A stretch of 14,511 nucleotides of DNA, taken from Pseudomonadota bacterium. GTDB taxonomy: Bacteria; Pseudomonadota; Gammaproteobacteria; Acidiferrobacterales; Acidiferrobacteraceae. Every line of letters starts with the position of its first letter. Within the stretch, counting starts at the first letter, position 1. The position numbers were made by a program, and so were the translations under genes. Location: the NCBI GenBank assembly GCA_021795255.1, contig JAJYPQ010000055.1, positions 1-14,511 of the forward strand, read 5' to 3'. Below, piece by piece: positions 1 through 5,717 of the stretch. Under the pieces are notes generated by a model. It saw only the letters and a program-made list of their open reading frames with translations, had not been told where the DNA came from and searched no databases.

Positions 1-121
1 AAGGATGGGTCGGGACGGGGGCCGCCGGTTTGGGGCCGGTGCGGGTGGCGGGTACCGCCGCGATAGGAGTCCCATCAAGAGGGATGGACCGCAAGACCCA
101 CCTTTCTGTGGGCTTATGGCG
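1..121. other. Unassigned upstream sequence
   Basis: No gene is convincing here. All three forward frames read Gly/Arg/Pro-rich, low-complexity peptides. One frame stays open into hsp20, but that looks like an effect of high GC. Frame 1 closes with TAG at 64-66 and could be the tail of a gene entering from the left edge. A small hairpin (CCCAC 97-101 with GTGGG 108-112, extended by AAG 93-95 with CTT 113-115 across a bulged A) lies just before the hsp20 promoter. It has no T-run, so a terminator role is only a possibility. Confidence 0.3.
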
Positions 122-150
122 CTTGAAAAAATGGCTTTTGCCCCCCAAAT
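122..150 (+). promoter_or_regulatory. Sigma-32 (heat-shock) promoter of hsp20
   Basis: CTTGAAA at 122-128 matches the sigma-32 -35 consensus exactly. CCCCAAAT at 143-150 matches the -10 consensus CCCCATNT at all but one position. The 14-nt spacer is within the usual sigma-32 range. Transcription should start near 157, giving a leader of about 45 nt. The link to a small heat-shock gene directly downstream supports the call. It rests on consensus matching only. Confidence 0.75.
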
Positions 151-160
151 ATTGTCCACG

Positions 161-177
161 CCGGGGGAGTGCCCCGG
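161..177 (+). other. GC hairpin in the hsp20 leader
   Basis: CCGGGG (161-166) pairs perfectly with CCCCGG (172-177) around a 5-nt loop, close to the predicted RNA 5' end. The ribosome-binding site (GAGGAGG, 186-192) lies outside the stem. This does not look like a ROSE or fourU thermometer that masks the Shine-Dalgarno. A role in protecting the mRNA 5' end is possible. Confidence 0.4.
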
Positions 178-200
178 AAGAAATCGAGGAGGTGGTTACC

Positions 201-650
201 ATGACTGCATTAATGCAAAGCCCGAGCAATACTGGATGGACTCTTGTAAACGATGAGCTGGATAATCTGCTTGAGGGGTTTTTCCGCCCCCTCCGACGCC
301 GGGCTGAAGGGGCCCCAGTGAACGCCGCGGTGCCTGCCATGGACGTGACGGAGCGCGAGAACGAATATGTGATTCGAATGGACATGCCCGGCGCGAGCCG
401 TGAGGACATAGACATCACCCTGGCCGATGGTGTGCTTACTATTTGCGGCGAGGTGAGGCGTCAGCATGAAGAGAAGGCAGGCGACCGGGTCATCCGTGAG
501 GAGCGGAGCTACGGTAAGTTGTCGCGAAGCGTGCGCTTGGGCTCCCATATCAACGAAAAGCAGGTGGCCGCGAATTACAAGGACGGTGTTCTCGAACTCA
601 TTTTACCTAAGGCGGAAGAGGTAAAGCCGAAGAAGATCACCGTATCCTAA
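201..650 (+). CDS. Small heat-shock protein, Hsp20/alpha-crystallin family
   Basis: Predicted 149-residue cytoplasmic holdase chaperone that binds unfolding proteins without ATP and passes them to DnaK/ClpB-type machines (family knowledge). The alpha-crystallin domain runs from about residue 45 to 140: it opens with PAMDVTERENEYVIRMDMPG, continues through DIDITLADGVLTICGE, and holds the family signature GVLELILPK near the end. The C-terminal KITVS provides an I-x-V tail of the kind used in oligomer assembly. ATG 201 was chosen over upstream in-frame starts because GAGGAGG (186-192) lies 8 nt before it and because the heat-shock promoter at 122-150 would fall inside a longer gene. It is a single-gene unit, with its own sigma-32-type promoter and an intrinsic terminator. 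An hspA/ibpA-type name is possible, but the exact orthologue cannot be told from sequence alone. Confidence 0.93.
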   Translation: MTALMQSPSNTGWTLVNDELDNLLEGFFRPLRRRAEGAPVNAAVPAMDVTERENEYVIRMDMPGASREDIDITLADGVLTICGEVRRQHEEKAGDRVIREERSYGKLSRSVRLGSHINEKQVAANYKDGVLELILPKAEEVKPKKITVS

Positions 651-670
651 AGTTCTCGGCAGCACTTACG

Positions 671-694
671 GGGCCTCCTTTGCGAGGCCCTTTT
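671..694 (+). terminator. Rho-independent terminator after hsp20
   Basis: GGGCCTC (671-677) pairs perfectly with GAGGCCC (684-690) around a 6-nt loop, followed at once by TTTT (691-694) and then GTTG. It lies 21 nt after the hsp20 stop, as expected for an intrinsic terminator. Confidence 0.9.
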
Positions 695-746
695 GTTGCG
701 AAGCAAGCGTCATACTCATTATGTCGGCGCTTTGTGTCTCCCGTGC

Positions 747-783
747 CTGCGCCTAAGGCCCTTTCCTAGGGTCTTGGGCGCGG
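747..783. other. Long intergenic hairpin upstream of argB
   Basis: Positions 747-762 pair with 768-783 as a continuous 16-bp stem around the loop TTCCT (763-767). Thirteen pairs are Watson-Crick and three are G-T wobbles (748/782, 754/776, 758/772). No T-run follows on either strand, so it does not look like a simple terminator. It lies about 100 nt before argB. It could be a leader structure, a processed RNA element or a copy of a palindromic repeat family. The function is unknown. Confidence 0.6.
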
Positions 784-828
784 TGCCTGCCATGTCCGGT
801 GTTCTGGCCCACGGAAGTTCCGGAAAAG

Positions 829-857
829 CTGACTTTGGAGGGGAAATCGGGTAATTT
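829..857 (+). promoter_or_regulatory. Possible promoter of argB
   Basis: CTGACT (829-834, 4 of 6 to TTGACA) and TAATTT (852-857, 3 of 6 to TATAAT) are separated by 17 nt and lie just before the argB ribosome-binding site. Some promoter is needed here because the hsp20 terminator isolates argB, but the match is weak. Confidence 0.3.
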
Positions 858-872
858 GAGTGCCGACCCTAG

Positions 873-1766
<894 letters not shown>

Positions 1767-1775
1767 GAGACCATT

Positions 1776-2039
1776 ATGGATCAGTCGGCGATAGACCGGT
1801 TTTTTATCCAGACACCAATGCTCGCCTCTTTGTGTACGCAAAACGGTTGGCCGGATAGCGATTCGCTCAAGATCGACGTGTTGGACCAGACCGCTTCGAC
1901 GGTCGTATGTGCTGTGTCCTTCGATGAGATTTTGATGGAGGGCGCGGGCTGTGTTGCCGGGCGTGTGCCGTGCTGGGGGCGATTCCGTCTCGACGTGGAT
2001 TCCACGGGTCGGGTAGTGCATGCCGAGCGCGACGCCTAG
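1776..2039 (+). CDS. Conserved-looking hypothetical protein between argB and slmA
   Basis: An 87-residue protein whose function I do not recognise. It begins at ATG 1776 with AGGAG (1765-1769) 6 nt upstream, 9 nt after argB, and ends 2 nt before slmA, so it is almost certainly translated within this operon. The composition is that of a compact soluble protein with no signal peptide or membrane segment. The stretch from about 49 to 68 ends in GCVAGRVPCWG and carries two cysteines, Cys59 and Cys66, in a glycine-rich turn. It looks like the most constrained part and might bind a metal or form a disulfide. The N-terminal third (FFIQTPMLASLCTQNGW) looks helical. Similar small proteins beside argB in other gammaproteobacteria seem familiar, but I cannot name a family. 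Confidence 0.8.
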   Translation: MDQSAIDRFFIQTPMLASLCTQNGWPDSDSLKIDVLDQTASTVVCAVSFDEILMEGAGCVAGRVPCWGRFRLDVDSTGRVVHAERDA

Positions 2040-2041
2040 TC

Positions 2042-2638
2042 ATGGCTCGTCCACGTCGCGGGGAGCGCCGCCAAGAGATATTGGAGACTCTAGCCCGACT
2101 GCTTGAGGAAACCCCAGGCGCTCCTATCACCACAGCGCAACTGTCCGCCGCAGTCGGTGTTTCGGAGGCCGCGCTGTACCGACATTTTCCGAGCAAGGCG
2201 CGCATGTTCGATGGCCTTTTCGACTTTGTGGAGGAGACCGTCTTTTCGCGCATTAACCGGATTACGGCCGAAAGCCTGCCAGCACCCGCCAAAGTCGGCC
2301 AGGTACTTCAGCTCTGGCTTACCTTTGCTGATAAAAATCATGGCCTCGCTCACCTTCTCCAAGGGAGCGTCCTGGCCGGCGAGAACGAGCGTCTGCGCGA
2401 GCGCTTGACGCAGTTCTACGAGCGTTTCGAAACCCACCTGCGCCTGCTGCTGCGCGACACCCCTTTGCGCCCGGGGATGCCGACGCCGCTGATATGTGCT
2501 CAGTTGCTGCTCGCCACAGTGGACGGTCGCGTGGCGCAAGCGGTCCGGACCCGTTTTCGGACATCGCCGCTCGCCGATTGGGATCAACAATGGGCGGTCT
2601 TGCAGGCAGCACTTTTCGGGGACATAGACGCCGCTTAG
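2042..2638 (+). CDS. slmA: Nucleoid occlusion factor SlmA (TetR family)
   Basis: DNA-binding inhibitor of FtsZ ring assembly. SlmA bound to chromosomal sites blocks septation over the nucleoid (family knowledge). The 198-residue length equals that of the E. coli protein. The N-terminal TetR-type helix-turn-helix is clear: an RRQEILETLARLLE helix, then TTAQLSAAVGVSEAALYRHFP and SKARMFDGL, which is nearly the SlmA signature. The rest is the all-helical FtsZ-binding/dimerisation domain. ATG 2042 follows the preceding stop by 2 nt and has no strong Shine-Dalgarno, so translation is probably coupled to the upstream gene. The longer reading frame from 1970 was rejected because it lies inside that gene and adds Arg-rich sequence foreign to SlmA. 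Confidence 0.95.
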   Translation: MARPRRGERRQEILETLARLLEETPGAPITTAQLSAAVGVSEAALYRHFPSKARMFDGLFDFVEETVFSRINRITAESLPAPAKVGQVLQLWLTFADKNHGLAHLLQGSVLAGENERLRERLTQFYERFETHLRLLLRDTPLRPGMPTPLICAQLLLATVDGRVAQAVRTRFRTSPLADWDQQWAVLQAALFGDIDAA

Positions 2639-2940
2639 GCCTTGTTGTGGGGGCGCCGGTGTTTTTGCCCTCCCCGCCGGCTGAGCCCCTTGCGGGTAAG
2701 TCGTCCGGCCGCGTGGTCGTGTGATGTGTGCTCGGGTCTCTTGTACTCCTCGCCTCTTTCAACAGATTTGGAGAACCGGCTTTCGTGACCGTCGGTCTTT
2801 TTGTCCTGGTACAAAAAGGCGAGTTCACGCTCATTGAAGGTCTCTAAAGAGGCGTCCCAAGAGATGTTTTCTAGGGGGTTCTCGCCGCCCTGGTCCGGGA
2901 AATCGATAGGCAAAGGTCCGCCGTCGTGGGGGTTGGCCAT
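2635..2940 (-). CDS. Hypothetical small protein, convergent with slmA
   Basis: A 101-residue protein on the minus strand, starting at ATG 2940. It overlaps the slmA stop by 4 nt in convergent orientation. Residues 1-60 look like a real, acidic, soluble protein. The core around WDASLETFNERELAFLYQDK followed by DGHESRFSKSV resembles a widespread small hypothetical family with an LAFLYQ...SRFxK motif; this is from memory and unconfirmed. The C-terminal 35 residues become rich in Arg, His and Lys and may be unstructured. No strong ribosome-binding site is seen before the start. No function is assigned. Confidence 0.55.
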   Translation of the reverse strand: MANPHDGGPLPIDFPDQGGENPLENISWDASLETFNERELAFLYQDKKTDGHESRFSKSVERGEEYKRPEHTSHDHAAGRLTRKGLSRRGGQKHRRPHNKA

Positions 2941-3026
2941 GGACTTGACGCGCGCCGGCTGCCCACCACAGTGCTCGGGCTAAGGGGATGTAAGTCCAAA
3001 CCCCAAAAAATTCCGTCACCCCAACT

Positions 3027-3326
3027 CTAGCCTGCGAGCTTCTGAATGCGTTCGGCAAGGTGCCTGAACGCTTCATCCATGTACTCCAATGCTTTGGGTT
3101 TTACACCTTGCGCACGTAGAGAGCTTTTGAAACGTTGCAGATCGGAAAGCCATTGTCGATACAACTTACCCATCTCGTTGACTTGAGTCTGAAAGACTTG
3201 CAGGTTGCCGCTTCCAAGAAACGCCTGATAGCCGCGCTCAAGTGTTGCCGCCGTTGCCAGCAATTGAGCCGCGTGTTGCTCGTGGTGTTTGGAAAACTGG
3301 GCCATGCCGTCATAAGGTCGCGACAC
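3027..3326 (-). CDS. Hypothetical helical protein, possibly the 3' part of a broken gene
   Basis: A 99-residue, helix-rich, charged protein with no signal peptide or membrane segment. Heptad-like hydrophobic spacing occurs from about residue 15 to 95 (LLATAATLERGYQAFLG, KLYRQWLSDLQRFKSSL, YMDEAFRHLAERIQKL). The start could be GTG 3326 or the internal ATG at 3305; neither has a good ribosome-binding site. It is in the same frame as the preceding open stretch, which ends in TAA at 3342-3344, so this may be the downstream half of one longer gene interrupted by a nonsense codon. The amphipathic helices recall phasin-like granule proteins in general shape only; no specific motif supports that. Confidence 0.5.
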   Translation of the reverse strand: MSRPYDGMAQFSKHHEQHAAQLLATAATLERGYQAFLGSGNLQVFQTQVNEMGKLYRQWLSDLQRFKSSLRAQGVKPKALEYMDEAFRHLAERIQKLAG

Positions 3327-3341
3327 CTTGTTGCGCTCAGC

Positions 3342-3565
3342 TTAGGACGCCTGTTCCATGAGGGCGTAGCGATAGAATCCAAGGAATTCCTGGGGCAGCG
3401 TCATGAGTTGCTGGCCAGAGGTGTCGACCCAAATCTTGTGCAGGTCGGGCACACATCCCATCAAGCAGTTGATGATGGGATGTGCCCGCTGGCATCCTCG
3501 GCGGCAAGCTGTTGCATGTGCTGACCGATCTTCGCTGCCAGTCGGTGAACTTCATTCATGCTCAT
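3342..3565 (-). pseudogene. Frameshifted small gene downstream of the chpB-like toxin
   Basis: From ATG 3565, 7 nt after the toxin stop, a plausible N-terminus reads MSMNEVHRLAAKIGQHMQQL and runs to a TGA at 3461-3463 (34 residues). In another frame the minus strand continues as protein-like sequence, DLHKIWVDTSGQQLMTLPQE then FLGFYRYALMEQAS, ending in TAA at 3342-3344. The switch of frame falls inside an exact 12-bp inverted repeat at 3452-3484. One gene broken at the repeat is the simplest reading. Two very short overlapping genes are possible but less likely. No function is recognised. Confidence 0.45.
3452..3484. repeat. Perfect 12-bp inverted repeat inside the broken gene
   Basis: CACATCCCATCA (3452-3463) and TGATGGGATGTG (3473-3484) are exact reverse complements around a 9-nt spacer. 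GGGC/GCCC flanks add further pairing if a 2-nt bulge is allowed. No T-run follows on either strand. It coincides with the apparent frameshift in the surrounding gene. Confidence 0.8.
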
Positions 3566-3572
3566 GCTGTGT

Positions 3573-3899
3573 TCACTCGAAGAGCGTAGCAACTCTCGCC
3601 AGCACTTCGTCCATGACGGGTTCTGGCAGGGTATCCACCTTGCGGGCGTGGCGAGCGGCCAGGTCGATCACGCGTGGCTGATCGCAACGAACGATGCCGG
3701 TGGTCTTGATGCCGGTCACGGGTACGGCAAAGCCCAAGCGGCGGGCGAACTCGCCGCCGTTGGTAATCGGCAGGATCACCGACAGCTTGGTAGCTTCGTT
3801 GAACTCGGCAGGCGACACGACCAGGACGGGGCGGCTGCCACTTTGCTCATGCCCGGCGGTCGGGTCGAGCGACACCATGTAAATGTCGCCGCGCCTCAT
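3573..3899 (-). CDS. chpB: Type II toxin, ChpB/PemK (MazF superfamily) mRNA endoribonuclease
   Basis: A 108-residue ribosome-independent RNase of the MazF fold that cleaves mRNA when its antitoxin is lost (family knowledge). Diagnostic sequence: RRGDIYMVSLDPTAGHEQSG at the start, followed by SRPVLVVSPAEFN; the PITNGGEFARRLGFAVPV stretch; and the GIVRCDQPRVIDLAAR block. Together these resemble E. coli ChpB more than MazF. The basic start residues, the Arg-Pro pair and the C-terminal helix are all present, so the toxin appears intact. ATG 3899 was chosen over upstream in-frame starts because it overlaps the antitoxin stop as ATGA and begins with the family N-terminus. It is translationally coupled to the antitoxin upstream. 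A short broken gene follows the toxin. Confidence 0.92.
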   Translation of the reverse strand: MRRGDIYMVSLDPTAGHEQSGSRPVLVVSPAEFNEATKLSVILPITNGGEFARRLGFAVPVTGIKTTGIVRCDQPRVIDLAARHARKVDTLPEPVMDEVLARVATLFE

Positions 3900-4153
3900 A
3901 GCAACTCGCCACCTACGGCGGGCGCATCGACCCATGCGCGCTCCTCGGCCGGTTGCGGTTGCGAATAGTCCGAGGTGGCCAGCAACTCCGCGAGCGTGTA
4001 GCGCGGCCGTGGATTGGGATTGACCACCAGGCAGCCGTGATCGACAGCGAGGCCGACCGTCGTGCCGGCTTGCAGATGTAGTTGGTCAAGGAAGGCGGGC
4101 GGCACGGCCAACATGATTGAGCCACCGACTTTGCGCAGATTGGTTGTGTGCAT
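3896..4153 (-). CDS. chpS: Type II antitoxin, ChpS/MazE-like (AbrB fold)
   Basis: An 85-residue antitoxin that should neutralise the downstream toxin and repress the shared promoter. Residues 1-50 look like an AbrB/MazE swapped-hairpin DNA-binding domain: LRKVGGSIMLAVPPAFLDQL, then LQAGTTVGLAVDHGCLVVNP. The following RYTLAELLA is typical of ChpS antitoxins. The acidic C-terminus, with ERAWVDAPAVG, is the likely toxin-binding tail. ATG 4153 has a good Shine-Dalgarno, GGAGG, 6 nt upstream on the minus strand. The TGA stop overlaps the toxin start by 4 nt, the usual way of making antitoxin before toxin. Confidence 0.9.
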   Translation of the reverse strand: MHTTNLRKVGGSIMLAVPPAFLDQLHLQAGTTVGLAVDHGCLVVNPNPRPRYTLAELLATSDYSQPQPAEERAWVDAPAVGGELL

Positions 4154-4184
4154 GGTGCCCCTCCAACGTGTTAAGTTATATTAA

Positions 4185-4213
4185 AGTATAATTCAAACCA
4201 ATCCAGCCTGCAA
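4185..4213 (-). promoter_or_regulatory. Putative promoter of the chpS-chpB module
   Basis: On the minus strand, TATACT (4190-4185, 5 of 6 to the -10 consensus) lies 17 nt from TTGCAG (4213-4208, a weak -35). The surrounding 30 nt are strikingly AT-rich compared with the rest of the window, with TTATA/TATAA arms around 4176-4191 that an AbrB-type antitoxin could bind. The start would be about 25-30 nt before the antitoxin ATG. Confidence 0.45.
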
Positions 4214-4532
4214 CACGGTGGTATCGCAAAACACTTGTTTTCCGACATATTGGCGACGACCAGCAAAACTGTCCGTGCAAAGCCTCAGAAAATGTGCGGG
4301 AAACCCTGTCGCTATGCATTATGATACGGAAATTCCATTTTACTGGTTATCCGCTTATGTTGGTTGGCTACATGCGCGTTTCGTCGGACTCCGACCGGCA
4401 ATGCACGGACTGGCAGCGCGACTCCCTGCTGGCGGCGACTGTCGTTCAAAGGAATGCAAACGCAATCATCGATTGTGTTAGACTCAGTGTAAATGTGTGT
4501 TTCCGGAGTGGAGTCGTCAGTACCAGCGGTAA
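4214..4532. other. Gap between the two toxin-antitoxin modules
   Basis: About 320 nt without an intact gene. It contains the resolvase stub (4357-4446, listed separately) and a 9-bp hairpin, AACGCAATC (4459-4467) with GATTGTGTT (4471-4479), one G-T wobble and a 3-nt loop. The hairpin lies downstream of the second toxin and could help end its transcript, though there is no clear T-run. The stretch before the stub would be the place for a res site in an intact Tn3-type element. I could not identify res half-sites with confidence. The forward reading frame that continues past 4446 into the second toxin is not protein-like. Confidence 0.5.
4357..4446 (+). pseudogene. tnpR: Truncated Tn3-type serine resolvase (N-terminal stub)
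   Basis: From ATG 4357 the reading begins MLVGYMRVSSDSDRQCTDWQ and continues RDSLLAAT. This is the start of Tn3-family TnpR resolvases: the YMRVS motif carrying the nucleophilic serine region, the DRQ-x2-D-x-QRD block and the LLAAG-like end of the first helix. Similarity stops at about residue 30 (near 4446), and what follows is unrelated, so the catalytic core and DNA-binding domain are gone. It cannot encode an active enzyme. It marks a past Tn3-family insertion between the two toxin-antitoxin modules. Tn3 transposons often carry toxin-antitoxin pairs next to tnpR (family knowledge). Confidence 0.75.
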
Positions 4533-4862
4533 TCAGTCAGCCAATCCCATGACAAAAGCAAGTGCGACATTCAGTCGAGAGACATCCTTCTCGTCAAGCG
4601 ATCCAATCCTGGGTCCAACGCGTTCGCGACGGATACTCACGGGTTTATCCGCCATGATTTGCGAGCGCGTCCGCAAACCATTCTTTTCGGTAGGTTCTAA
4701 AGTGATGCGGAAATCCGGTGCCTCTGCAATCTCGGAGGTCATTTGGCAGATGATGACGGAAGCATGTTTTGCTGGCAGGGCGTCCGTCTGAACAATTATT
4801 GCTGGGCGCGGCTTCCCATAGTCGCCTGGAGCCGCCACCGTAACGACGTCGCCCCGCTTCAC
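4533..4862 (-). CDS. mazF: Type II toxin, MazF/PemK-family endoribonuclease
   Basis: A 109-residue MazF-fold mRNA interferase, the toxic half of a second module. Key stretches: MKRGDVVTVAAPGDYGKPRP at the N-terminus, where RGDV and the KPRP loop are typical; then AIIVQTD; the CQMTSEI strand; the RTRSQIMADKPVSIRRERVG segment, which contributes the catalytic Arg and Ser/Thr region; and a closing helix, LDEKDVSRLNVALAFVMGL. It looks full length. Translation starts at GTG 4862, overlapping the antitoxin stop as GTGA. It differs clearly from the ChpB-like toxin 600 nt away, so this is not a duplication. Confidence 0.92.
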   Translation of the reverse strand: MKRGDVVTVAAPGDYGKPRPAIIVQTDALPAKHASVIICQMTSEIAEAPDFRITLEPTEKNGLRTRSQIMADKPVSIRRERVGPRIGSLDEKDVSRLNVALAFVMGLAD

Positions 4863-5062
4863 TGCGCGTCAAATTCCGAGACCGATTCGATCCATCGCAT
4901 CGCCTCTCGCTCTGCTGCTTGGTCCAGGTGGGCGGCCTGCCGGGCGACCCGCCGCAGAACGATCTTGGAATGGGGGTCGGGTACGACCAATCGCAATTCC
5001 CATAGCCCTTGTGCGCGCCGTCGCTCACGCATTGCGCGCATTCGGTCTGCTGCTTGTGCCAT
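4859..5062 (-). CDS. Type II antitoxin, DUF3018 (MazE-like) family
   Basis: A 67-residue antitoxin paired with the MazF-type toxin that follows. The N-terminal part, DRMRAMRERRRAQGLWELRL, is basic and helical and matches the start of DUF3018 antitoxins. The middle has the VVPDPHS turn. The C-terminus, REAMRWIESVSEFDAQ, is the acidic toxin-binding end seen in this family. ATG 5062 has AGGAG 10 nt upstream on the minus strand. The TGA stop overlaps the toxin start by 4 nt. Two GTAACG-type palindromes over the promoter suggest autoregulation by the antitoxin or the complex. No gene symbol is in general use. Confidence 0.88.
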   Translation of the reverse strand: MAQAADRMRAMRERRRAQGLWELRLVVPDPHSKIVLRRVARQAAHLDQAAEREAMRWIESVSEFDAQ

Positions 5063-5079
5063 AGATGGCGTTCTCCTGC

Positions 5080-5120
5080 GTAACGTCTTACAGTGTAACG
5101 CGTTACGGTTTGAAATTCAA
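5080..5120 (-). promoter_or_regulatory. Promoter with tandem palindromic operator of the second toxin-antitoxin module
   Basis: On the minus strand, TTGAAT (5120-5115) and TACACT (5097-5092) form a -35/-10 pair with a 17-nt spacer (4 of 6 matches each). GTAACGCGTTAC (5095-5106) is a perfect 12-bp palindrome overlapping the -10 and spacer. GTAACGTCTTAC (5080-5091) is a second copy with 10 of 12 identical bases, centred 15 nt away near the expected start site. Binding at the pair would block RNA polymerase. This is inferred from position and symmetry. Confidence 0.6.
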
Positions 5121-5681
5121 AGACTAGAGGCGCCGCTCGAATCTTAAATGCAGAGGCAATGACTAGTTAGTGTCGGCCAGCATGTCGCATGCGCCAGCGA
5201 ACTCGAGGGTCGGCGATGGCCGAAGAAGCGACGGCTGGGCGCGCAGTCTTAGTTGGCGGGTTGTCGGCCACAGCCGCCGCTGGCGCGCTGAGCGATGCAG
5301 GTCTGCTTTGTGCTCAACTCCCGCCATTGAATTGACCTGTCAATTGGCAACGTGGTTTTTCTTCTGTCTTTCTTCCCCTTTGGTTCGAAAGTCTTTGAAT
5401 CAAGGCACAAGTGGCTGTTAACGACGGTCGATCACTCGGATATACGCGGGTATGCCCCAAGCCTTTGGGTCCGACTCGACAGGGATACGGCCTTTGAAGG
5501 TGCTAAGGCAACCGGTTTTGGGGTCTTTAGAGGCCGCCGTTTTGCATAACCCTGGGTGAGTCCTCGGGGGTCATCAAAATCGCCGCAAACCGGCGTCCTG
5601 CATAACTTCGCTGGCCGGGGAGCGAAGTCCATTGTGGTTTTTGGAATGAGAGATGGCAAAGCTGCGATCGCGCGCTTTAGT
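5121..5681. other. Gene-free stretch with scattered repeats
   Basis: I see no convincing gene here. The forward frames give short, low-complexity or shifting peptides; a 39-codon frame at 5216-5335 (Ala/Gly/Leu-rich) has a GAGGG box before it but nothing else in its favour. Structure present: the palindrome at 5330-5345; TGCATAAC at both 5543-5550 and 5599-5606 in similar GCC/GGCG-containing context; and an 8-bp stem, ACTTCGCT (5605-5612) with AGCGAAGT (5621-5628). It probably contains decayed DNA of the accessory island. Confidence 0.5.
5330..5345. repeat. 16-bp palindrome
   Basis: AATTGAC and GTCAATT are perfect 7-bp arms around CT. The size and symmetry are those of a dimeric repressor operator, but no intact gene starts next to it. 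Confidence 0.6.
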
Positions 5682-5715
5682 CCCGCCGCTCGCCCGAAGA
5701 AGCCGGGGCGGCGGG
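5682..5715 (-). terminator. Strong hairpin immediately after moeB
   Basis: CCCGCCGC (5682-5689) pairs with GCGGCGGG (5708-5715), and CCCG (5693-5696) with CGGG (5704-5707) continues the stem across a 3-nt bulge, leaving a 7-nt loop. It begins 2 nt after the moeB stop. On the minus strand there is no T-run after it, so it may be a 3'-end stabiliser or a non-canonical terminator. Confidence 0.4.
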
Positions 5716-5717
5716 GC

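Noticed and set aside
30..200. N-terminal extension of hsp20 from an upstream ATG
   Set aside because: It would include the sigma-32 promoter, the leader hairpin and the ribosome-binding site of ATG 201, and its sequence is unlike Hsp20 proteins.
1970..2041. Longer slmA start at 1970
   Set aside because: It lies inside the preceding gene and adds Arg-rich residues not found in SlmA; ATG 2042 gives the family length.
4447..4791. Forward reading frame continuing from the resolvase stub
   Set aside because: It runs antisense through the MazF-type toxin, and the sequence after residue 30 is not resolvase-like.
5216..5335. A 39-codon Ala/Gly/Leu-rich frame preceded by GAGGG
   Set aside because: Short, low-complexity, no context and no recognisable motif; not enough to call a gene.
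5352..5549. 65-codon forward frame in the gene-free stretch
   Set aside because: No ribosome-binding site, no recognisable domain, and uneven composition.
5520..5572. GGGGTC at 5520 and 5567 as Tn3-type inverted-repeat ends
   Set aside because: Only the first six bases fit; the following sequence does not resemble known Tn3 ends, and no opposite copy was found.
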